A stretch of DNA of 64,000 bases from Colletes latitarsis (lineage: Eukaryota; Arthropoda; Insecta; Hymenoptera; Colletidae): positions 27,556,479 to 27,620,478 of the forward strand of contig NC_135147.1 of NCBI RefSeq assembly GCF_051014445.1, in the 5' to 3' direction. The notes under the pieces are model-generated. The model worked only from the letters and a program-made list of their open reading frames with translations. It was not told the origin of the DNA and did no database searches. Made by a program: the position numbers and the translations under genes. Below, piece by piece: positions 24,201-34,530 of this stretch (its first letter is position 1; every line of letters begins with the position of its first letter).

Positions 24201-25529
24201 TAATGACGTTTCAATCTCATAAAGAAAGTGTAAGCAGCATCACAATGATGAATAAAGAGAGAATCGATGAAGTAGTGTCAGTAGGACAGGATGGAATGCT
24301 TAAATTATACAATATAAAAAACAAAAAATTATCGCGTAGCGTAGCTCTATCGTCATTACCACTGTCTTCTTGCATATCATACTACACATCTTCACATCGT
24401 AATATATTAGTAGTGGGCTCCTGGGATAATTCGTTGTAAGTATTCTATATAAATATCTATTTTATGTACGTATACTCAAATTCCTTCATTGACTAAAATT
24501 GTTTTATAGAATATTTTATGACGTTGAGTTTGGTAGAGTAATAGATGTATTAAAAGGGCACGAGGATGCTGTTTCTTGTTTAGCATTAAGTCCATCTCGC
24601 CAAATTATTATATCTGGTTCATGGGATTGTACTGCTAAAGTTTGGCAAAACTATATTTCTGGATCAAAAATTAAACCAACAAAATGCCTTATTGCACAAT
24701 TAGATCATGATTCTAAAGTAACTTGTATGAGTATATCAAGGTAAAGTTTCTGTATATTTTAAATTTGGAAAATTATTCATTAAATATTAAATCTAACAAA
24801 TTTTAATTATGGATGTATTTATAGAGATGAGAAATTGTTAGTCTCTGGCACAGAAGATGGAGAAATTTTGTTATGGAACATGGATACTTATAATTTACAA
24901 TTTACTGTAAAAAGTATGTTTTAAAGTGCAGTAAAATCTCGATTTAACGGACTAATTGGAAAATTTTAAGATAACATTGGGAAAAACTAAACCATCAAAT
25001 TCAGTTTGTTAAATCGAGATTTTATTTTACTGTAGTTACATCTTTTCTTGTTTCAACATCTTATATCTTTTCTTTTATATAGGACAAACTTGCAAGATAA
25101 ATGCAATTGTATTTGATCAAGAAGGTAAAAGCATAATATCATGTGCAGAGGATAAAGTATTGAATATAATAGATGTCTATACAAGTACCCAGGTTTATTA
25201 TACAACCATGGAACATGAACCTTTAACACTGACATGGTTGGAAACTTTTTTATTGATAGGTGACAGCAATGGAAATATAAATATATGGAATCGCGAGGGA
25301 ACAATTTTTGTTTCACAAATGCATTATCACGATGGTAAGGCATATGTTATATTTTAATTTTCTTATTCATTTTACAAATATAATACTCTTTTTAAACTGA
25401 ATTTTTTTTAAAGTAATTAAATAATTTTCAGGACCAATTAATGCATTATTAGTTTCTACGGAAAATAATATAATTTTAACTGGTGGAAAAGATAGGAAAA
25501 TAGTTGTATGGAATTATAAGAAGTTGTAA
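21267..25529 (+). CDS. NSMAF: Protein FAN (neutral sphingomyelinase activation-associated factor), BEACH-WD40
   Basis: BEACH-family scaffold that in mammals couples the TNF receptor to neutral sphingomyelinase and acts in membrane traffic. Sixteen coding exons: 21267-21280, 21474-21707, 21787-21985, 22058-22243, 22316-22387, 22461-22669, 22743-22905, 22978-23132, 23420-23598, 23670-23801, 23869-24072, 24159-24435, 24510-24740, 24825-24913, 25083-25334, 25432-25529; 897 residues versus 917 in human. The 14-nt first coding exon gives MEKER and joins to FTMLLLEPGEIFFEDY, matching the human KERFSLLLL start. A GRAM/PH region covers roughly residues 15-290, BEACH from about 300 (SLADRTFHDLTQYPVMPW, YGSHYSAPGFVLFYLVR, DFKELIPEFY, WIDLIFGYKQRG), and WD40 repeats from about 590 to the end. 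The BEACH and WD40 parts are intact. Confidence 0.95.
24929..25032. mobile_element. 104-bp inverted-repeat element, pogo/Tigger-like ends
   Basis: Lies in the NSMAF intron between exons 14 and 15. The left end CAGTAAAATCTCGATTTAAC is matched at the right end in inverse orientation with one 5-nt insertion. Ends of the CAGT...CTCGATTTAAC kind resemble those of pogo/Tigger elements, which insert at TA. The right flank starts TA; the left flank is TG, so the target duplication is not clean. No coding sequence inside. Confidence 0.65.
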
Positions 25530-26461
25530 TTCTATATTTATATTACAATTGAAAAATTGTGTTACGTGTTTTATCATAAATCTAATCAGAAATAGTTTAA
25601 TTTATAAATTAAATTGAATGTAGCAAACAAAAATTGATTACATTTAGAACAGCCATTCTATGTTCATTTAATGAATTTTTATAATATTGCTATGCATTCC
25701 TGAGTATTTATAAAAAAAAAGTATCTTAAATCCAACATGTTACGTTAGATATATTGCTTCTATAAAATGTGTATTTTATTTTACATAAACTTCATCCACT
25801 GTAAATCTTTATTTATTAAATTATATATGATATGTGGATATGTGATATGTATATTTATAAAGGGTGATTTTAGAAACTGTGCTAGGCTATAGTTCTGTTC
25901 TAAGCAAAGATAGAATAAAATCATATGAAATAAAAACATGACACACGCTGTTGACTTTATTTATTAGAGATTCAAATGTTGACTAGTACTGTTTCAAATC
26001 TTACAAAACACTGGATAGAATATTTAATTATAATGTTTCTTTATCAAATACTTTTATATTTTTAATATACTTTCATAGGTGACTTTCTATCATGATAAAA
26101 AAAGATGACTTTTATTTATTTATTTTTCTTTTTTGTACATTTTCTTTCTGTGCCAATTACTTTTCTGTGCCTGAATATATATATATATATATATTCGTAA
26201 CGTTCGTACGAGTAAATCATACAGTACAAGTTTAAATTATTTTTTACCATTATTACCAGTATTTTATCACACCTACGTGCACATATACACTGGCTGCCAT
26301 AATGTTGCAAGACTTCCAGTTGGTAAAATGAAATTAGCAATGCAATTCTACTAATTAAACAAGTTTTTCAGCAGCCAGGGTATTTTTTTGTTTTACCCAT
26401 TTTATTTTACTTATTGCTGTTTAACTTTAATTGAGTACATCATAATTTTGTTTATTTATAA
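25530..26461. other. Convergent 3' region between NSMAF and Bmcp
   Basis: 932 bp, AT-rich, no gene. Plus-strand AATAAA at 25914-25919 can end NSMAF. Minus-strand AATAAA at 26451-26456 lies just past the Bmcp stop, with another at 26401-26406. A short (TA)n run lies near 26175-26194. Confidence 0.6.
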
Positions 26462-29169
26462 TTACGAATGATCCAGTTGTTTCAATTGTTCGTATGTTAT
26501 AAAAAATATGATATTCCATGGTCCCATTCTAAACCAAGTAGGAACAAAGCCTTTATATAATGCAAGAAATCCTTCAGTTTTAAAGGTCTATAGAAAAACA
26601 TTGTATATTAGATTATTTTAAATGTATGAAGTTTCTTTTTAGTATGTAATATTGCATACCTGAACAAAACAGTCCACGCTACCGCTATAAATATGAGGTA
26701 ATAATGCACCACTTCCGGTACGTATTCTCCTTTGATTCATTAAGCGAGTCTAAAATAATATTGTTGTTTATTTGAGAAATTCAGACAAGAAAAATAATTA
26801 TTAGTTATACTTACACGAACAACATCTAATGGAGTAGAAGCCACTGCGCTTCCCATGCTAGCTATAAAACTGGACCTGAAGTATGTATATATAATGTTTA
26901 AAGTTGATACAGTATTATACATATAATCTACTTTTATACTCCTACGTGCATGTTTGTATGTGTGATAAATAAAAAGGATTCATAACTTTTAGAATAGATA
27001 GTACTTGTCAAATGGAACAAGAAAATTCCAATAAATATAGATTGAAAAATTAATATTTATAGAATTATAAACAATTTTTTTCACTTATGTTTATTAAGAC
27101 TATTCTCCAATTGGAGAATATTGTTTAGTCTAAAAGTTATGAACTCTTTTTTTTATTATCCTGTATATAAGTATTTTAAATAATCCAGTATCAGTTTTAA
27201 ACTTTGAAAATATTGAAGCACATATAAAGACAATTATAGAATATTTTCTCAAATTTCAATTGTCAATTTCAATTCAAGTTTGATAAGTTAAAGCAACCCT
27301 TATCCAGGCACTGCTGATTAAAATGCATATTGTGATGTCTAAGATAGTGTAAACTAATTTTTTTACATACAAAATCTTGTAATTAAAAGAATCACAGATT
27401 CTTTTAAAGTAACGTTCAATAAAATACCAGTAGAAAAGAAAATTTAACAAAGTATGTAATATATCCAAAATTGCAAATCAATTTAATGCATGAGTGCTAA
27501 CCAAACAATATTCATGAAGTAATTCAAGATGTTTAATCATCTGCATAACAGTTTCAATGATTTTCCTATAAAATAAGAAATGTTAACTTCCATTTTCATT
27601 TTCTGTAGTCATCTCAATATCCATGCACTGTATATGCCCATGCACACGACAGTGTGAAAGAGAACCTGGAAATAAAATTTTTCACCTTTAGAAAAATATT
27701 ACTTCCGTTTTAAACAAATATATCACCAATATAGTACTAATAAAAAGATACTAGCTTTTAACCCACAATATTTCACAAAAATATTTTGTTGATAATTTGC
27801 CATCTTTATAACAAAACATGTATCTTATGTACCAATTATAAAAACATTATGAAACTTTTGAACAAAAATTGCCTTACATTGAAGAATATATAAGCAGTAA
27901 TACTATAAACAAACAATAAAATTTAAATTTAAATTCTAAATTAAACATACTCACATGACATCATGTACCGTGAAAAGTAAAATGTATGAAATATGTTTGT
28001 TCATTATTAAAAAATAATAATGAACATATTACATTGTACACACAGTCCGGATAAGGGTTAATTCATATCGAAATTCAATAAACAATTTTTCACCAAACAA
28101 GCAGATGTTTAATTTTAGACCAAACAGTTCATAAATTAATATTAATACCACCAGCACTATTTTCAATAGCCAAGATAATAAAAATAGTATAACAAATATA
28201 TATTTATAAATGTTTATATCCATAATACAAGACTGATTAGCATGGAGTTTTTTTCATAATGTACAAATATAATTTACTTACAGAAAATGATTAGTAATAC
28301 TGTTTTCCAGAAAATCCATAAGTTTATTTTTACTATAGTCATATATAGGTAATTCTACAGCTGCAATAATTGCTGCTCTTTGAGCAGTGGGCCCTACACC
28401 CTGTGTATGAAATTATTGATATTAAACATTTTCTTTGTATATACAAATTATATATTAAGAACATATTAAAGTTTTAAATGGAATACAAACATTTTACATA
28501 CCCTCCATAAACCACGAACACCCTCGTGTCGATATACATCTTGAAAACAACCAAATAATGACAAATTTGAGTCTGCACCAGTTACTTGCATACGTACTTT
28601 CACTACATCAGTAGGATTAGCTATTGCACTTGAAATTGCTCCTGCTAATGCAGCGCATGCAATGTTTATAACAACTAAATCATCTGTTTCCCATCTATCC
28701 ATAGCTGTTTGCTTTAATGAATAGTAGGTGCCAAATTTTATAGTTCCATAAGTAGCTTGCCTTAATATAGCTGAACTAATTCTATACAATAAAAATATTA
28801 ATAAGAATAGTTAACATAATTGATAAATTATACTTACCCAGAATATAAAGCCTTAAATCCTTCTTGTTTTGATATTTGAAACAAAGCATCTGTCATACCG
28901 GAATACTTTAAATGTGCATATCTTTTGTCTAATTTTTGCCCTTGGACTTGTAGACGAGTCTTAGTTGTATCTAAAGGAAAGGTACCTGACAAGCAATAAT
29001 TTTGATAAAAATAATAAATAAAAGTTCTATCCAACATTATATTCACAAAATAAAGAAGTTTCTAAAATGGAATTATTACAACTTAACAGCACATACCCAA
29101 TTCTGCAACAATTGAAGCTAATCCTCCGTAAATAAAAGGCCTCCAATCCTTCCAGTGATTCTCTCCCAT
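26462..29169 (-). CDS. Bmcp: Mitochondrial carrier, brain mitochondrial carrier protein type (UCP5/SLC25A30-like)
   Basis: Six-helix inner mitochondrial membrane carrier of the UCP4/5-like branch; related proteins carry small anions and affect proton leak. Seven coding exons: 29097-29169, 28838-28985, 28502-28781, 28282-28400, 26815-26875, 26660-26749, 26462-26587, encoding 298 residues, the standard size. Three repeats each carry the carrier signature: PLDTTKTR after helix 1, PTDVVKVR after helix 3, PLDVVRTR after helix 5. The start MGENHWKDWRPFIYGGLASI places the first helix directly at the N-terminus, as in Bmcp/SLC25A30. The C-terminus is FRMGPWNIIFFITYEQLKQL, diagnostic for this branch. 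Fly name used by homology; exact mammalian orthology (SLC25A14 versus SLC25A30) is not resolved. Confidence 0.93.
26876..28281 (-). other. Bmcp intron 4 (1.4 kb)
   Basis: The largest intron of this gene, very AT-rich, with donor beside 28281 and acceptor at 26876-26877 on the minus strand. It contains the inverted-repeat element at 26964-27160. I see no exon or RNA gene in the rest. Confidence 0.7.
26964..27160. mobile_element. ~197-bp terminal-inverted-repeat element (MITE-like)
   Basis: Left end at 26964-26993 and right end at about 27131-27160 form inverted repeats sharing the core TTCATAACTTTTAGA preceded by an A-rich stretch. The interior contains a perfect 20-bp palindrome, TATTCTCCAATTGGAGAATA at 27101-27120. 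No reading frame. The structure suggests a non-autonomous DNA transposon; family not identified. Confidence 0.6.
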
Positions 29170-30692
29170 CACAGTTTTTGTAATTAAATGTATGTGTTTG
29201 TGCTAATGAAATGTTATCATTTCATAATTAAAATGCAAACTGTGTTTAACGAATTAGGTGCAACTAAAACTTAAAATCCTGCGAAACGATTACGGAACAG
29301 TGAAGTAAACAAACCTCGGTTAGGTTAACTTAATGCAAATTACATTATAAGTAACGCAACCGCTCAAAAAACATGTTCAAACGAAATAAAATACATGCGT
29401 GTTGATTCACTATTGTAATTATAATTTAACTGTAAATGAGTTCCATACGTATAGTTACAAACATTACCTGCAAATGTAGACGATATAACTTAAATGATAT
29501 TAATTTTGTGTATAAGCGAAAGAAATAATACTTATGAATTATTACATTCAACTAAAGTTTAATTAAAAACTTGCTAATGCTGAATTCAACGCGTAAATTG
29601 ATTTTAGCATTCTTACGCGGATGCCGTTTAAAGCGTTATAAATTGAATACCCCTATTCAGTGTGGCCAGATCTGGCATAATTACAATTCAATTTCGGATC
29701 TCGACGGCGCAGGCATTTTTACGTTTCGAGCTATGCAGGGATTCTAGAGGCCAAAATAAGACGAAAATCAAGAATACCAATTTGTTGATGGAGGCTCCGT
29801 TAAAAGTTATTAACAATCAAATTGAAAAGTTTCAAATCGTTCTGGAAAAATTATTTTCAGTTGCGGGGGTCAATTGCAATCATTTTTGGTGAATACACAT
29901 ATCCTCGAAATCCTAACCTTCTTCGAGAAAAAAATTCGTGTAGGTGTGAAATTTTTTGACAAAATTAAAAAATTTCAAATCGTTCTGGAAAAATTATTTT
30001 CGGTTGCGGGGGTCAATTACAATAATTTGTTATGAATAGACCTACCTCCGAAATCTTACGCACTTTCGAGAAAAAAATTCCTAATCGAAAATATAATGTG
30101 TAGCCAGGAATGTTTTTGTAATTTTATTTTTCATTATAAATGGGTTGATGAGGGTACTTTCCTTATATCTACATAGGTTGGCAATTAAAAATGCCTATCG
30201 TAAATCATTTACGACACTATTGGGAAATGTAACTGACCCTAGAAGTCTCTTTCAATCTTACCTCATTTTTTTTCAAAAAATAATTACTTGGCAGAACCAA
30301 TAGCGTAGCTAAGGGAGATTGAGGCATTCATTCGAAAATCTATTTATTCTAATCTAGTTATTTGACTGTTTCCACATTAATTGAAAATTCAGCTTATTAT
30401 ATCGATGAAAGTTTATTAAAAGAAATGTATATAAACAGATAATACAATTCAATTATGTAGAAAGTTCAATTAAAAAAATATGATTTGTGTTTATCTTTCA
30501 ATTAAAATTGGAATATACTTATTTTGATATTTAAGTATCTACTTGTTCGCAATAGATTGTGCATTTTATGTTATTCCTTGTATAGTTATATGTAAAGAAT
30601 AACTTATTTAATAAAATAGATAAATTTCCTTGTAAACAGAAGCTGTATAAAAAAATGTATTACAAAATTAACATATAAACTATCAGAGTCAA
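29170..30692. other. Intergenic region between Bmcp and SLC66A2
   Basis: 1.5 kb upstream of Bmcp and downstream of SLC66A2. Apart from the repeat at 29663-30085 it is AT-rich with no supported gene. A minus-strand ATTAAA at 30607-30612 may end SLC66A2 transcripts. Confidence 0.55.
29663..30085. repeat. Interspersed-repeat-like block with a 143-bp diverged tandem duplication
   Basis: The motif TTTCAAATCGTTCTGGAAAA occurs at 29830 and 29973. From these points two units of about 115-140 bp align, sharing GTTGCGGGGGTCAATT and a TTTCGAGAAAAAAATTC-type end, with scattered differences. The unit and its leader from about 29663 are richer in G+C than the flanks and contain no long reading frame. I think it is a dispersed repeat family; copies elsewhere cannot be tested here. 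Confidence 0.6.
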
Positions 30693-31700
30693 TCAGTTCT
30701 TATTGGAATCCTTAAATGTACATCTGTTGTTACGGTAAATATATACTTGTGCTAAAATTGCAACATCAATCATAATTTGAAGCATACCACAAATCTCAAA
30801 TTGAATTGGAACTTCTCTCATAATAAAATAACATGTTTTAAGCGTATCACCTAATGTCCACATAGTAACCATAAATGTGCTGAAATCAAAGTAGAATTAC
30901 TTAACAAGCATAAGTACTTGAGCGATTATTTCTCATTATTAAAATACTAGCTTCATACCTCATACCATTAGTAGATTTATTTGTAACATTACAAAGAAAT
31001 TGTGGTACTCCAAGCATAGCTTCTGTTAATACTGCAAGTAATCCCACAGTTTCAACAAATATTGGTACATCTACTAACAGATATGTTAGGATTCCTACTA
31101 GTGCCCCGAATAATAGCATGAAATTCAAATAGGATTGAAAATTTGTCCATTTCCAAAAAAAATTTATATCAAAATCTATATAAAAAAATTAAAAAATGGC
31201 TTATAAATACAAAATGATATACGTTTAATAGAGATTATTGAAGAAATATTGAATTAAAATTTTTCTTGTTAATTTTATATTTAAAAACTTACCAGTAAAT
31301 ACGTGTTCTCTGGCTTTAATCATCTGACTTTTATTTTGTACAGTGATACAAAGTTTAATCATAATAAACATAGTAATGATCATAAATATACTTTGCAACA
31401 GAAGAGGTATTTCATAATGCTTTCCAAACCTGTAAGAAACACGTAGTTCTATCTTAATTATTAATACCATAGAAATATATAATCCATTTATAATAAAGAC
31501 ACGAACCAGAAGAAAATACGTAAAGTATTAGCTATTAAAAGTGCAAGGCATACATAAAGAGAAAAACCTTCTGCATTTTCTCTTTTTTTAATTTCTCTAT
31601 ACTGCGATACGTATGGAATAATTCCACCAAATATAATTGCTCCTGAGGCAACCCAGTTTGTTATACCTTTAATGGTCAGCTGTTCATAGACATTATTCAT
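30693..31700 (-). CDS. SLC66A2: PQ-loop repeat membrane protein SLC66A2 (PQLC1)
   Basis: Seven-helix PQ-loop/SWEET-fold membrane protein; mammalian SLC66A2 works in endosome-to-Golgi traffic with the flippase regulator network. Four coding exons: 31507-31700, 31293-31429, 30959-31175, 30693-30879, encoding 244 residues. The first PQ loop is IIPYVSQYREI followed by NAEGFSLYVCLALLIANTLRI; the second is ETVGLLAVLTEAMLGVPQF, both strong family matches. The FWFGKHYEIPLL join fixes the first intron donor at 31506. The ATG at 31700 is preferred; the frame is open upstream to 31736, but only with a GTG. The second half of exon 3 (LVDVPIFVETVGLL) and the last exon (MWTLGDTLKTCYF) complete the second bundle. 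Confidence 0.93.
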
Positions 31701-32270
31701 TTTAATGTAATTTTGTTTACCTACATAACATATCACTACGATTCATTACATGTGGTGATTCAGGTTATATCACCAAAGTTTTTAGCCGTCATATCACCAG
31801 ATTAATCATTCCAATGAATTGAATCTACAATATCAATAAGAAAATTGATAAATTTCATTGCAATGAGTTACTACATACGAGATATAAAATCACAGGCAAG
31901 TATACACGGCATTGTTAGAGATATGTACAGAGATTGGGATTGGGATAAATTTTTTTAACCGTGAACTAGTAGTGCCTCTAGCGATCAAACTCCCAAGTCA
32001 ATTCGTGGTTTTACCACAGTTTTACTTCTAAACGCAGTCGATATCTTTGTATATTTTCTTTGTTGACTACTTCACTTCAAAATAGTAATTATTATACTGG
32101 AATAGTAACTTGTACAACTTCTGTTCAATCTGCATTTAATTTTGTTATATTTATTTCAAAATACAGTCTGCCTGCCTGTTTTTTTGTGTTATATAAAAAT
32201 ACAGTTGTTTATTTCTTGTTTTAAACTAGATTCAAATCGATTAGAAATTTTTTTGTAAAAGTTTACGAAA
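31701..32270. promoter_or_regulatory. Divergent promoter region between SLC66A2 and mRpL11
   Basis: 570 bp between divergent start codons. No gene. The segment 31930-32050 is slightly less AT-rich. No clear core motif was recognised. Confidence 0.5.
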
Positions 32271-33010
32271 ATGTCTAAGTTGGGTACGAAAGGAAAATTC
32301 TTGAAAAAAGTATTACCAAAAGTAGATCACTCTTCAAAATTGCGAGTAATAATTCCTGCGGGATTGGCAAATGCTAAGCCACCACTTGGATCACAACTCG
32401 GACAGGTTAAAAGAATTTCTGACTACTACTTACAAATCAAAATATTGAGAAATTAATAAATTTTCTGTACTTTTTAACTGATTCATATGTTTTCTTTTAG
32501 AGAAACATCAATGTAGCAAATTTTTGCAATGATTTTAATAAGAGAACTGAAAATATTAAAGAGGGTGTACCTCTACCATGTCGTGTTAAAGTAAAGACAG
32601 ATGGTACTTATGATTTAGTAATTAATAACCCACCGGCAACATATTTCTTAAAACAGGCAGCTGGAATAGAAAGAGGAAAAATGTGTAAAGGTAATAATAA
32701 TAAATAAAAATAAATGAATGGTTTGTATTATTATAATTGTATTTCAGGTGAAATAGCAGGTAGAATAACATTAAAGCACATATATGAAATTGCTTGTATC
32801 AAATCACAGGACAGATCTTTAGCATTGTTAAGTTTAGAACAGGTTTGCAAAATGCTTGTTGGCATTGCTCGTACTTGCGGAATTGAAATTGTGCGTACAT
32901 TAGATTCAGTAGAACATGAAAAATTCATGAAATTGAGAGAAGAGAATGTTCAGGCACGTCTAGAAGATATGCGATTGTCTAAAGAGGCCAAAATGCTTAG
33001 GACAGCTTAA
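32271..33010 (+). CDS. mRpL11: Large ribosomal subunit protein uL11, mitochondrial
   Basis: Part of the GTPase-associated stalk base of the mitochondrial ribosome. Three exons: 32271-32405, 32501-32690, 32748-33010, encoding 195 residues. The N-terminal domain shows the uL11 pattern LRVIIPAGLANAKPPLGSQLGQ-like (residues about 25-45: IPAGLANAKPPLGSQLG), then VANFCNDFNKRT and VKVKTDGTYDLVINNPPATY. The C-terminal RNA-binding domain holds AGRITLKHIYEIACIKSQD and MLVGIARTCGIEIV. A charged C-terminal extension (REENVQARLEDMRLSKEA) is typical of the mitochondrial form. A polyadenylation signal at 33033-33038 is 23 nt past the stop. Confidence 0.96.
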
Positions 33011-34530
33011 ACTAATTACATTGTATTCATTTAATAAATACAATTATAAAGATATACGTTTAAGTATGCTATAAAACATTATTATGGTATTGTTTGCTTC
33101 CTTTCTATTTATAACATGTTGTGTATATTGTTTTATGTTCATTTAACAGATTACAATTTTAACCATAAAATTTGCAAGCTTTGCAAACCAATTAGTTCCC
33201 AAAGAAATATTTGGAAAATAATGTGTAAGTACATGTGACTGTATATATAGTATATCTATTTTAGTCATCTGTAAAAAGGTTATTCGATACTCAAGGTATG
33301 AAACATATAGGTTTGTAATTGAAAATTAATTTATCAGTTAAAAAACAATGAACTGTATATTTCTGATTCTGTTTGATATAGATTACTTTAGGCTTTGTCT
33401 AAATTATTCTATTTTTATGAGGTAAATATGATTTATAATATTTGTATCAATCCAGTTTTGGACAAAATGCAATGTGATTACATGTGCTATGTTTACTTTT
33501 ATGATATAATTGTATTATAATTACATGGTGATTAATTTTATAACTGTTGTATGTATATATAGTTATAAATCATTAAATCATTAAATCATATAATTACAAT
33601 TAATTATCAGAGTTGCAAATGTGATTTTAACAAATCAAAACCAGAGATTGAAAACAAAATATCTGATACTTAAGATAGTTGGTGAAGAACCTTCCAAATA
33701 ATTGTAAAGAATCAAGAAGAGAATACATTGGATTCAGTTATAATGTGTCATGTGTACATGTCCCTAGTGTATTGTTTACTTTTTTAATATGTTATAAACT
33801 TTTACGTGCGTAATGTGAACGTCTTTCAAGAAAAATTAGTATATCGTCTTCTATTTTAGCAACGACATATCCATCAGAAGCGGAAACACGCGACTTAGTT
33901 AATTTCCCGACAGCGATACGTAAAAGGAAACCAAGCTGTGTGAACGACTTCATTATGCTACATTCTGCTTCGTTTGTAACATGCCCGGGCATGTTTCTTT
34001 TTTCTGGTTCTATAATATAAGTTCACATAGTAATATTAAAAATATAAGATGGAACTCAAGATCAAGCATCTATGAATGTACGTAGTCAAAGAATATATGT
34101 ATAGGCCCTACATAAATCTTATATTATAGGGTATTTCGAAATATGTAGTATGTACAATTTGAGAAAAGGCGATTTCTTTCGAAAAAGTAAAATGAAACTG
34201 TGGAATAAAATCATTCCGTATCAACCTTTGTTTTTAAGAGAACCGATGTTAGAAATATATGGAGTATGCTTTATGAAATGAATAGAATAAAGTGTTCTTT
34301 ATATTATTTTCTCGTGCATTTATAGTCGTATCTTGCATTCGTAGAAATTTCACGCTTCTGATACTGGGAAATGATGTATCGATATATCGTTATCGAACCA
34401 ATCGTTTGACAGTTATTAACCAGCTTCACAGCGAATTGCTGACGTTCTATTCAAAGATGGCGGTGATGAGTACGCCATGTTTTTTGTGATGTTCGCGCAT
34501 TAGACAAATTTTTTGAGAATTGTAATCTGT
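33011..34530. other. Region between mRpL11 and Bruce
   Basis: 1.5 kb. Contains the mRpL11 polyadenylation signal (33033-33038), AT-rich filler to about 33780, the unrecognised minus-strand exon at 33792-34009, and presumed Bruce promoter/5' UTR after about 34300. AAGATGGCGGT at 34455-34465 resembles a YY1/Pho downstream element and lies 66-76 nt before the Bruce start. Confidence 0.5.
33792..34009 (-). CDS. Candidate terminal exon of an unrecognised small gene
   Basis: On the minus strand an AG acceptor at 34010-34011 precedes an open frame that ends with a stop at 33792. From the first in-frame ATG (33992) it encodes 66 residues, MPGHVTNEAECSIMKSF...ending ERRSHYARKSL, with PEKRN upstream if spliced. 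The stretch is richer in G+C than its flanks, and the pattern of charged and hydrophobic residues looks protein-like. I recognise no domain. It could be the last exon of a gene divergent from Bruce (a possible first exon starts with MAYSSPP at about 34476 on the minus strand), or chance. No function is assigned. Confidence 0.3.

Noticed and set aside
34513..34530. Upstream extension of the Bruce reading frame
   Set aside because: The frame is open to 34513 only with a TTG; the ATG at 34531 is the first proper start.
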